A stretch of DNA of 64,000 bases from Mycobacterium sp. MS1601 (GTDB lineage Bacteria; Actinomycetota; Actinomycetes; Mycobacteriales; Mycobacteriaceae): positions 4,278,001 through 4,342,000 of the forward strand of contig NZ_CP019420.1 of assembly GCF_001984215.1 (NCBI RefSeq), in the 5' to 3' direction. Under the pieces are notes generated by a model. That model did not search any database. It worked only from the letters and a program-made list of their open reading frames with translations, and had not been told where the DNA came from. The first letter of the stretch is position 1; every line of letters starts with the position of its first letter. The position numbers and the translations under genes were made by a program. Shown here one piece after another: positions 25,950 to 33,095 of the stretch.

Positions 25950-27129
25950 AGTCGTCATTGTGGGAGGTGGGCTCGAAGGAGCCGCCACAGCATGGGCACT
26001 CGCGCAGCGCGGCGTCACCGACGTGCTGGTACTGGAGCGCTCCACCGTCGGCTCCGGGATGACCGGCAAGTCCAGCGGTATCGTGCGTTGCCATTACGGG
26101 GTCAGCTCGCTGGCCGCCATGAGCCAGTACGGGCTGGAGGTGTTCGAGGCGGCCGAGGACCTCTTCGGCCAACCCATCGGATTCCACGGCACCGGCTATG
26201 TGGTGGGCGTCGGCGAGGGCGACGTCGAAGCCCTGGATGCCAACCTGGCCGCTCAGCAGGCTGTCGGGGTGCAGACCGAGCGCATCGACCACACCGAGGT
26301 CGCAAAGCTCTGGCCCACAGCGTATCTCGACGACTTTGCCGGGTTCGCCTACGAGCCGCGCGGCGGCTACGGTGACGCCTACATGACTGCACAGGCCATG
26401 GCCGTCACCGCGCGGGCTGCCGGAGTGAAGATCCGGCAGAGCACCACGGTGGCCGAGATCGTGACCGACGGTGACCGGGTTACGGGTGTGCGGTTGCGCG
26501 ACGGGGAATTCATCTCCTGTGCCACCGTGGTGCTGGCCACCGGAGCGTGGTCGCCGTCGTTCCTGTCCGCGCTGGGTATCGACCTGTCGATCACCGTGGT
26601 GCGCGAGCAGATCGTCATGCTCAAACCGCCCGCCGATGTCGGTGACACGGCTCTGCTCCCGGTGTTCTCCGATCTGGTGTCGCTGCAGTACGTGCGCCCC
26701 GACGTCGGCGGCGAGATCCTCTTCGGCAACAGCGATATGGAGACCATCGAGACCGCCGACCCGGACGCCTACAGCAATCGCGCCGACAGCGATTTCCTCG
26801 AGACCACGGTGGAGAAGCTGAGCCACCGGTTCCCGGGTCTGGCCGACGGGGCCGTCGCGTCCACCTACGCCGGCTGCTACGACGTCACCCCCGATTTCAA
26901 CCCGGTGATGTCGCGCACGGACATCGACGGCCTGGTGTTGGCGGTCGGGTTCAGCGGGCACGGGTTCAAGATCGCTCCGGCGGTGGGACGCCTGGTCGCC
27001 GATCTGGTGGTCGACGGGCGCAGCAGCGACCCGCGGATTCCCGAGTCGGACTTCCGGTTGTCGCGCTTCGCCGAGGGGAAGAAGCTGACCAGCCCGCATC
27101 CGTACTCCGGTGCGGGGCAGCTGCGTTAG
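25942..27129 (+). CDS. DAO-family FAD oxidoreductase, sarcosine oxidase beta (SoxB)-like
   Basis: This 395-aa flavoprotein opens with EVVIVGGGLEGAATAWALA and VLERSTVGSGMTGKSSG, the GlyOx/sarcosine-oxidase dinucleotide fold, then IVRCHYG at the position of the SoxB active-site segment. It ends with GLVLAVGFSGHGFKIAPAVG, another SoxB hallmark. In N-methylglutamate dehydrogenase the catalytic subunit is a SoxB homologue with three partners; here it stands alone. Its start overlaps glxD by 8 nt, so it belongs to the same operon and plausibly demethylates N-methylglutamate (or sarcosine) to glutamate (or glycine) and formaldehyde. The acceptor of its electrons is unknown. Confidence 0.82.
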   Translation: MPEVVIVGGGLEGAATAWALAQRGVTDVLVLERSTVGSGMTGKSSGIVRCHYGVSSLAAMSQYGLEVFEAAEDLFGQPIGFHGTGYVVGVGEGDVEALDANLAAQQAVGVQTERIDHTEVAKLWPTAYLDDFAGFAYEPRGGYGDAYMTAQAMAVTARAAGVKIRQSTTVAEIVTDGDRVTGVRLRDGEFISCATVVLATGAWSPSFLSALGIDLSITVVREQIVMLKPPADVGDTALLPVFSDLVSLQYVRPDVGGEILFGNSDMETIETADPDAYSNRADSDFLETTVEKLSHRFPGLADGAVASTYAGCYDVTPDFNPVMSRTDIDGLVLAVGFSGHGFKIAPAVGRLVADLVVDGRSSDPRIPESDFRLSRFAEGKKLTSPHPYSGAGQLR

Positions 27130-27139
27130 TCGGCTCAGC

Positions 27140-27613
27140 TCAGCCCGGTCGGGCATCGAGGTGTCGGCGCATGGCTGCGGCAGCTTCGCCCAACTGGGTC
27201 AGTTGGGCAGCAGTGAACGCGTCGACGAACTCCTCCTTGATCGCCTTGAGATGCGGTGCGGTGCTGGCGCGGAAGGCGCGGGCACCGTCGTCGGTGAGGA
27301 CGACGCGTGCGCCGCGGGCGTCCTCTTCGCAGGGTTCGCGCCGAACCAGGCCGCGTTTCTCCATACGGCCGAGGTGGCCGGACAGGCGGCTGCGTTCCCA
27401 CTCGATAACGGTGGCGAGTTCCGATGACCGCAGTGCGTTTCCGTCCGCCTCGCTCAGTGCCAGGAGTATCCGGTAGTCGCCGCTGGACAGTTGGCAGTCG
27501 TGGTGTAGCCGGGCCTCGATGCGGGCGCGCACCATCTCGAAGGTCTCCAGGTGTGCTCGCCAGATTGCCAGCTCGTCCCTGGTGGGCAGGCGTCGACCCG
27601 TCGGTGTGTCCAT
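27140..27613 (-). CDS. MarR-family transcriptional regulator
   Basis: This 157-aa regulator has a winged helix: LSSGDYRILLALSEADGNAL, SSELATVIEWERSRLSGHLG, then wing MEKRGLVRREPCEEDARGAR. MarR dimers typically repress a divergent enzyme gene and release on binding a phenolic or other hydrophobic ligand. The ATG has GGAGG 3-8 nt upstream. It is divergent from the luciferase-like oxidoreductase gene and convergent with the SoxB-like gene, 10 bp away. A TTGACAT...ATGTCAA inverted repeat in the divergent gap is its likely target. Confidence 0.9.
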   Translation of the reverse strand: MDTPTGRRLPTRDELAIWRAHLETFEMVRARIEARLHHDCQLSSGDYRILLALSEADGNALRSSELATVIEWERSRLSGHLGRMEKRGLVRREPCEEDARGARVVLTDDGARAFRASTAPHLKAIKEEFVDAFTAAQLTQLGEAAAAMRRHLDARPG

Positions 27614-27629
27614 CAGGCCTCCAGAGTAG

Positions 27630-27668
27630 TTGACATGTGAACAATGCCAGGCATGATCGATATGTCAA
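27630..27668. promoter_or_regulatory. Promoter/operator candidate for the MarR-LLM pair
   Basis: TTGACAT (27630-27636) and ATGTCAA (27662-27668) form a perfect 7-bp inverted repeat separated by 25 bp; the left copy also works as a -35 (TTGACA). A MarR dimer pair bound to both would cover the promoter. The right copy contains an in-frame ATG of the LLM gene (27662), supporting a later true start. Confidence 0.4.
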
Positions 27669-27703
27669 TTACATGTGGCGACCGTGGAGGGCCCAGCAAT
27701 CAC

Positions 27704-28756
27704 ATGGATGTTCCGCAGATCGAGTTCGGTATCGACAGCTTCGGAGACCTGCCACGCGGCGACGACGGGGAGGTGGTCTCTTACGCGCAGGCAATCCGCG
27801 CCACGGTGAGCGAGGCGATCCTGGCCGACGACGTCGGCATCGACGTGGTGGCGCTGGGGGAGCACCACCGGCCGGACTATGCGATCTCGAGTCCGGAGAC
27901 GGTGCTGGCGGGCATCGCGACCGCCACACAACGCATTCGCCTCGCGTCCGGGGTGACGGTGCTGTCCTCGGACGATCCGGTGCGGGTGTTCCAGCGGTTC
28001 GCCACCGTCGACGCGCTCTCCAACGGCCGCGCCGAGATCATCCTGGGGCGCGGGTCGTTCACCGAGTCGTTCCCCCTCTTCGGCTACGACCTGAAGGACT
28101 ACGAGGTCCTGTTCGAGGAGAAGATCGAGCTGTTCCACCGGCTCCTCGACGAGAAGCCGGTGACCTGGTCGGGCACCACCCGCGCCGCTCTGCGGGACGC
28201 GGATGTGTACCCCAAGACCGAATCGGGGCGTCTGCGCACCTGGGTGGGCGTCGGCGGGTCGCCGCAGTCGGTGGTCCGCACCGCCCAGTACGGATTCGGT
28301 CTGATGCTGGCCATCATCGGCGGCGCCCCAGATCGGTTCGCCCCCTACGTCGATCTGTACCGGCGTGCGACGCAGGAACTCGGCACCACCGCTCAGCCGG
28401 TCGGCATGCACTCGCCCGGCTTCGTGGCCGCCACCGACGAGGAAGCCAAGGAGCTGTTCTACCCCGGATACCGGGAAATCCGCGACCGGATCGGGGCGCA
28501 GCGGGGCTGGCCGCCGATCACCCGGCGGGAGTTCGACGCGGAGGTCGAGCACGGCTCGCTCTACGTCGGCTCGGTCGAGACGGTGGCGCAGAAGATCGCC
28601 CATGCCATCGGTGTGCTCGACGTTGGCCGGTTCGACATGGTCTACAGCTCCGCGGGTGCGGTGTCCGCCGATGCGAGGCTGCGTTCGGTCGAGTTGTACG
28701 GTGCCCACGTCATTCCCCGGGTCCGTGAGTTGCTGGCCGAGGCGTCGGCGGCATGA
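27704..28756 (+). CDS. LLM-class flavin-dependent oxidoreductase (luciferase-like)
   Basis: This predicted 350-aa TIM-barrel oxidoreductase has VVALGEHHRPDY, ATATQRIRLASGVTVL, RAEIILGRGSFTESFPLFG and LRTWVGVGGSPQSVVRTA, the pattern of bacterial LLM proteins of the 2I7G/Atu2307 type. It uses FMN or, in mycobacteria, possibly F420; the residues that decide this are not obvious to me. I chose ATG 27704; in-frame ATGs at 27644 and 27662 lie on the operator and add an unmatched N-terminus. Control by the divergent MarR is likely. Its stop overlaps the DUF2252 start by 4 nt. The substrate is unknown. Confidence 0.85.
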   Translation: MDVPQIEFGIDSFGDLPRGDDGEVVSYAQAIRATVSEAILADDVGIDVVALGEHHRPDYAISSPETVLAGIATATQRIRLASGVTVLSSDDPVRVFQRFATVDALSNGRAEIILGRGSFTESFPLFGYDLKDYEVLFEEKIELFHRLLDEKPVTWSGTTRAALRDADVYPKTESGRLRTWVGVGGSPQSVVRTAQYGFGLMLAIIGGAPDRFAPYVDLYRRATQELGTTAQPVGMHSPGFVAATDEEAKELFYPGYREIRDRIGAQRGWPPITRREFDAEVEHGSLYVGSVETVAQKIAHAIGVLDVGRFDMVYSSAGAVSADARLRSVELYGAHVIPRVRELLAEASAA

Positions 28757-30132
28757 CCACGGTCCCGGCGCCGCGTTCGCGAGCCATCGACATCGTTCCC
28801 CAAGATGCAGCCGATGGCCGGCGTGCGCGTAAGCGCGCTCCCCGTCGGGCCGCGGCGCAGTGGGACGCCGGCCTTCGCCAGATGAGCGCCCTCGACCGGT
28901 TGCGTGCACAGGAGGCCGTCCGCGACACCACGCTGCTGCCGTTGCGGTACGCCCGGATGGCGGCCTCGCCGTGGACGTATCTGCGGGGTGCGGCCGCGGT
29001 GATGGCGGCAGATCTGGCTGCGACGCCGCACTCGGGGTTGACGGTGCAGATGTGCGGCGACGCCCACGTGCTGAACTTCGGTTTCTGGGCCTCGCCGGAA
29101 CGGCAGTTGCTCTTCGATGCCCGCGATTTCGACGAAACGCTGCCCGGACCTTTCGAATGGGACCTCAAACGCCTCACCACCAGCGTCTATGTACTCGCGG
29201 CCGCAGAACGGCTGCCGGGTGGATGTGGCGAGGATGCCGCCGCCGCGGCCGTCGAGGGCTACCGCGCGGCGATGCGCGGTTACGCCCGGATGGCGGAGCT
29301 GGACGTCTGGTATGACCGGATCACCTGTGAGGTCCCGCTGAAAGGCCTGGCTTCGGACTTCGCCGATGCCGCCATTCGCGATATCGCAAAGCAGTCACGC
29401 AAGCGAACCCATCACGGCGCGGCTGCGCAACTGGTCACCAAGGACGACGGGCGGAGCCGGATCAGCCTGGACCCGATGAAGCGCATGGACGACGGGCTGA
29501 GCCCCGAGCAGCGGGTGCAGGCCTGGGAGCAGGTTCACGAAACTTATCTGGCCTCGATTCCGCCGCACCTGCGTCGGCTCGTCGGGCGCTTGCAACTCGT
29601 CGATTCGGTCCGGCAGATCGTGGGCGTGGGCAGCGTCGGCATGCGGGTCTGGTTGAACCTGATGGAGGGCGACAGCGGCAAACAGCCGGTGTTCACCCAG
29701 GCCAAGCAGGCAGCCGCATCGGTGTACGAGGAGTTCCTGGGTCCCAGCGAATTCGCCAACCACGGCGAGCGGGTGGTGGTCGGCCAGCGTCTCATGCAGA
29801 CGGCCAGCGACATCTTCCTGGGACATATGCGCGTCGACGGATTCGATTACTACGTGCGCCAGTTCCGCGACATGAAGGTCATCCCCGACGGCAAACAGAT
29901 CGCGGGTTACCTGCCGCAGTTCGCGTCCGCGTGCGGGCACGCCCTGGCCAAGTCGCACGCTCGCAGCGGGGATCCCGCCGCGATCGCGGGCTACATCGGC
30001 AAGGGTGATGCTTTCGCCGACGGCATCCGCCGATACGCCCGCGCCTACGCCGAGCAGACCTGCCTCGACCATGCCGATCTTCGCACCGCGATCGCCAACC
30101 AAGACGTGGTGGCCGCAGCACATGGGTGGTAG
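28753..30132 (+). CDS. DUF2252 protein (predicted kinase-like fold)
   Basis: This 459-aa protein has the DUF2252 core: TTLLPLRYARMAASPWTYLRG, then MCGDAHVLNFGFWAS and FDARDFDETLPGPFEWDLKR, and near the end YLPQFASACGHALAKSHARSG. The GDAHxxNFG and DFDE elements resemble the catalytic and metal-binding loops of aminoglycoside-phosphotransferase-like kinases, so a phosphotransferase activity is plausible but not shown for the family to my knowledge. It overlaps the LLM gene by 4 nt (ATGA), so the two form an operon. The basic N-terminal 40 residues are poorly conserved in character. Cytoplasmic, no signal or membrane helices. Confidence 0.85.
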   Translation: MTTVPAPRSRAIDIVPQDAADGRRARKRAPRRAAAQWDAGLRQMSALDRLRAQEAVRDTTLLPLRYARMAASPWTYLRGAAAVMAADLAATPHSGLTVQMCGDAHVLNFGFWASPERQLLFDARDFDETLPGPFEWDLKRLTTSVYVLAAAERLPGGCGEDAAAAAVEGYRAAMRGYARMAELDVWYDRITCEVPLKGLASDFADAAIRDIAKQSRKRTHHGAAAQLVTKDDGRSRISLDPMKRMDDGLSPEQRVQAWEQVHETYLASIPPHLRRLVGRLQLVDSVRQIVGVGSVGMRVWLNLMEGDSGKQPVFTQAKQAAASVYEEFLGPSEFANHGERVVVGQRLMQTASDIFLGHMRVDGFDYYVRQFRDMKVIPDGKQIAGYLPQFASACGHALAKSHARSGDPAAIAGYIGKGDAFADGIRRYARAYAEQTCLDHADLRTAIANQDVVAAAHGW

Positions 30133-30173
30133 GAAGCACCTCTGATAGGCGTGTCAGGGTAGCGTCTCCTGCC

Positions 30174-30821
30174 ATGACCGATGATCCACTCCTGCGAAAC
30201 CGCGCTGGTAGTGCGGGGGAGCGCACCACCGCGGAGCCGCTGCTCGGCGCCGGATTGGAAGGTGCGATCGCCCGCAATGTGCGTGCGTTACGCACTCAAA
30301 GTGGGCTCTCGGTGTCGGAGATGGCCGATCGTGTCGGCATCTCCAAGGCGATGATGTCGAAGATCGAGAACGCTCAAACCTCTTGCAGTCTGGCCACGCT
30401 GGCGCGACTGGCGGCGGGGTTGGACGTGCCGGTGACGTCGCTGTTCCGCGGTGTGGACGCCGAGCGGGCCGCGGTGTTCACCGCCGCGGGTACCGGCCCG
30501 CAGATCGCCCGCAACGGCACTCAGGTTGGCCATCACTACGAGTTGCTGGGCGCGTTGCGCGGACAGCACAAGCGGCTGGAATCACTGCTGGTGACGCTCA
30601 CCACCGAGAGCGAGACGTATCCGCTGTTCCAGCATCCAGGCACGGAGTTCATCTACCAGCTCGAAGGGGTCATGGAGTACGGCCACGGCGCGTCGGTCTA
30701 CCGGCTGGGGCCTGGCGATTCACTGCAGTTCGACGGTGAGGGTGCGCACGGGCCCACCGCCCTGATCGCCCTGCCGATCCGATTCCTGTCGGTGATCGCC
30801 TTCCCGGACACAACCCCATAG
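30174..30821 (+). CDS. XRE-family regulator with C-terminal cupin domain
   Basis: This 215-aa regulator has a helix-turn-helix (RALRTQSGLSVSEMADRVG, ISKAMMSKIENAQTSCSLAT) and a C-terminal cupin (YPLFQHPGTEFIYQLEGVME, YRLGPGDSLQFDGEGAHGP) that would sense a small molecule. The start at 30174 follows a TAGCGT -10 (30160-30165) by 8 nt without a ribosome site, pointing to a leaderless mRNA; an ATG at 30126 lies in the DUF2252 end. It precedes eutBC in the same orientation, separated by a large palindrome. Such regulators next to amine genes are often their activators or repressors, so control of ethanolamine use is likely. Confidence 0.88.
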   Translation: MTDDPLLRNRAGSAGERTTAEPLLGAGLEGAIARNVRALRTQSGLSVSEMADRVGISKAMMSKIENAQTSCSLATLARLAAGLDVPVTSLFRGVDAERAAVFTAAGTGPQIARNGTQVGHHYELLGALRGQHKRLESLLVTLTTESETYPLFQHPGTEFIYQLEGVMEYGHGASVYRLGPGDSLQFDGEGAHGPTALIALPIRFLSVIAFPDTTP

Positions 30822-30874
30822 TGATTTCGGCGTGATTCCGGTCGCTCAGCGAGGGAAATCACGCCGAAATCGCT
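30820..30874. repeat. Long palindromic element between the regulator gene and eutB
   Basis: The arms GATTTCGGCGTGATTCC and GGAAATCACGCCGAAATC pair over 17 bp with one bulged A, and outer bases extend the stem to about 20 bp. The loop region contains a further CGCT-C-AGCG hairpin. It begins on the TAG of the regulator gene and ends 29 bp before eutB. There is no T run, so it is not a classic terminator. It may be a copy of a dispersed mycobacterial palindromic repeat or an RNA structure governing eutB. Confidence 0.7.
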
Positions 30875-30903
30875 AGGTAACAGCGGACGACAAGGATGGG
30901 ACG

Positions 30904-32316
30904 GTGACTGTTCGCCGCCATACACTCGCCGGTCAGACGTACACCTTCGACAGCCTGGTGGAGGTGATGGCCAAGGCCTCGCCGGCGCGGTCGGGAGATC
31001 AACTGGCCGGATGCGCCGCGGACACCGACGCCGAGCGCGCCGCTGCCCGCTACGCCCTGGCCGAGATCCCGCTCGCCGATTTCCTCACCGAGGTGGTGGT
31101 GCCCTACGAAACCGACGAAGTCACCCGCCTCATCATCGACAGCCATGACGCCGAGGCTTTCGCGCCGGTGAAGTCGCTGACCGTCGGTGAACTGCGAAAC
31201 TGGTTGCTGCGCATGGTTATCGACCCCGAGGGGGCCGAAAAGGTGACTGCGCTGGCGCCCGGGCTGACACCCGAGATGGTGGCGGCCGTGAGCAAGCTGA
31301 TGCGCAACCAGGACCTGGTGGCCGTGGCCCGGCTGCCGCTGGTGACCTCGGCCTTCCGCTCCACCATCGGGCTGCCCGGCCGGCTGGCCAGCCGGCTGCA
31401 ACCCAACCACCCCACCGACAATCCGCACGGAGTCGCCGCCGCCACTCTCGACGGCCTGCTGATGGGCAGCGGCGACGCAGTGATCGGCATCAACCCCGCC
31501 ACCGACTCGCCCCGCGCGGTCTCCGAGCTGCTGCGCCTGCTCGACGAGATCCGCTCGCGCTACGACATCCCCACCCAATCCTGTGTGCTGACGCACGTCA
31601 CCACCACCATCGACCTGATCGACAAGGGCGCGCCGGTGGATCTGGTGTTCCAGTCCATCGCAGGCACCGAGGCCACGAACAAGGGCTTCGGCATCACCAT
31701 CGACCTGCTGCGCCAAGGCATGGAAGCGGGGCGTTCACTACAGCGCGGCACCGTCGGCAACAACGTCATGTACCTCGAAACCGGCCAGGGCTCCGCGCTC
31801 AGCGCGGGAGGGCATCTGGGGGTGGGCAACCAGCCCGTGGATCAGCAGACTCTCGAGGCCCGCGCCTACGCCGTCGCCCGCGAGGTCGAACCCCTGCTGG
31901 TGAACACCGTCGTCGGCTTCATCGGCCCCGAGTACCTCTACGACGGCAAACAGATCATCCGCGCCGGGCTGGAAGACAACTTCTGCGGCCGCCTGTTGGG
32001 TCTGCCGATGGGGGTGGACGTCTGCTACACCAACCACGCCGAGGCCGACGGCGACGACATGGACGTTTTGCTGACGCTGCTGTCCGCGGCGGGCACCGCC
32101 TTCGTGATCGCCGTGCCCGGCGCCGACGACATCATGCTCGGCTACCAGAGCCTGTCATTCCACGACGTGCTGTACGCCCGCCGCACCCTCGGGCTCAAAC
32201 CGGCACCTGAGTTCGAGGAATGGCTTGCCGCACAGAACATGATCGGTGCCGACGGCCTGATCCGTCCGTTGGATGCCAGTGCGTCGTCGCTGCGGGCATT
32301 GGCGGCCAGCGCATGA
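30904..32316 (+). CDS. eutB: Ethanolamine ammonia-lyase large subunit
   Basis: This 470-aa subunit holds the active site that, with adenosylcobalamin, turns ethanolamine into acetaldehyde and ammonia. Recognisable EutB stretches are LAEIPLADFLTEVVVPYE, HGVAAATLDGLLMGSGDAVIGINPATD, LDEIRSRYDIPTQSCVLTHVTT, DLVFQSIAGTEATNKGFGI and MGVDVCYTNHAEADGDDMD. It starts at a GTG 12 nt after an AAGGA site. It overlaps eutC by 4 nt. No shell proteins, EutA reactivase or EutG/EutE are nearby, so this is the simple nitrogen-scavenging version found in actinobacteria. Confidence 0.96.
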   Translation: MTVRRHTLAGQTYTFDSLVEVMAKASPARSGDQLAGCAADTDAERAAARYALAEIPLADFLTEVVVPYETDEVTRLIIDSHDAEAFAPVKSLTVGELRNWLLRMVIDPEGAEKVTALAPGLTPEMVAAVSKLMRNQDLVAVARLPLVTSAFRSTIGLPGRLASRLQPNHPTDNPHGVAAATLDGLLMGSGDAVIGINPATDSPRAVSELLRLLDEIRSRYDIPTQSCVLTHVTTTIDLIDKGAPVDLVFQSIAGTEATNKGFGITIDLLRQGMEAGRSLQRGTVGNNVMYLETGQGSALSAGGHLGVGNQPVDQQTLEARAYAVAREVEPLLVNTVVGFIGPEYLYDGKQIIRAGLEDNFCGRLLGLPMGVDVCYTNHAEADGDDMDVLLTLLSAAGTAFVIAVPGADDIMLGYQSLSFHDVLYARRTLGLKPAPEFEEWLAAQNMIGADGLIRPLDASASSLRALAASA

Positions 32317-33074
32317 GCTCGCGCGATGCCGAACGCGCGCTGTGGGACCGGCTCCGCGTACACACCCGCTCGCGCATCGGGCTGGGGCGCGCCGGTGACG
32401 CACTGGACACCGCCGCCGTGCTGGATCTGTCCGCCGCACATGCAGCGGCCCGCGACGCCGTGCACTCCGCCATCGACGCCGACGGCCTGGCCGCCGCGCT
32501 GAGCGAACTCGGGGTGGGTGAGGTGCCGGTGATCACCAGCCAGGCTCCGGACCGCTCCACCTACCTGCGCCGTCCTGATCTCGGTCGGCAACCCGACGAT
32601 CTCCGTGCCCTGAACGCCACCCGCCCCGATGTCGCGATCGTGGTGTGCGACGGTCTGTCCGCGCGCGCGGTCACCGACCACGCGGTGCCGATGGTGCGGG
32701 CTCTGGTGGACGCATTACCCGCGTTCACGACGTCGGTCGTCGTCGCCACCCAGGCCAGGGTGGCACTCGGGGACCACGTCGCCGCCGCTCTCGGTGCCGA
32801 GGCGGTGGTGGTGCTGGTCGGGGAGCGGCCGGGACTCTCGGTCGCCGACAGCCTGGGTGCCTACCTGTCCTACCGGCCGCGGCCCGGTATGGCGGATTCG
32901 GAACGCAACTGCGTGTCCAACATCCACTCACATGGTGTGGGCTACCAGCGCGCCGCAGCCATCGTCGCGGCGCTGCTGGCCGGCGCCAAGGAGCTGGGCC
33001 GTTCGGGCGTCGACCTCAAGGACACCTCCGAAGACCTGCTGGTCGAGGCCGAGCAGGCTGCTGCGCTGCAGTGA
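32313..33074 (+). CDS. eutC: Ethanolamine ammonia-lyase small subunit
   Basis: This 253-aa subunit completes the cobalamin site of ethanolamine ammonia-lyase. EutC hallmarks are RSRIGLGRAGDALDT, PDVAIVVCDGLSARAV, LVGERPGLSVADSLGAYL and the end NCVSNIHSHGVGYQRAAAI. The start at 32313 overlaps the eutB stop (ATGA); longer in-frame openings lie within eutB and are not used. The two subunits are made from one mRNA in step. It is followed within 22 bp by a peptidase gene that may read on from the same transcript. Confidence 0.95.
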   Translation: MSSRDAERALWDRLRVHTRSRIGLGRAGDALDTAAVLDLSAAHAAARDAVHSAIDADGLAAALSELGVGEVPVITSQAPDRSTYLRRPDLGRQPDDLRALNATRPDVAIVVCDGLSARAVTDHAVPMVRALVDALPAFTTSVVVATQARVALGDHVAAALGAEAVVVLVGERPGLSVADSLGAYLSYRPRPGMADSERNCVSNIHSHGVGYQRAAAIVAALLAGAKELGRSGVDLKDTSEDLLVEAEQAAALQ

Positions 33075-33095
33075 GTGTGTGCTAGACGTGGCGGT

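Noticed and set aside
30820..30874. Rho-independent terminator
   Set aside because: The stem is strong but no T run follows on either strand.
30822..30903. Cobalamin riboswitch before eutB
   Set aside because: The gap is only 82 bp and is occupied by a palindrome; there is no B12-box.
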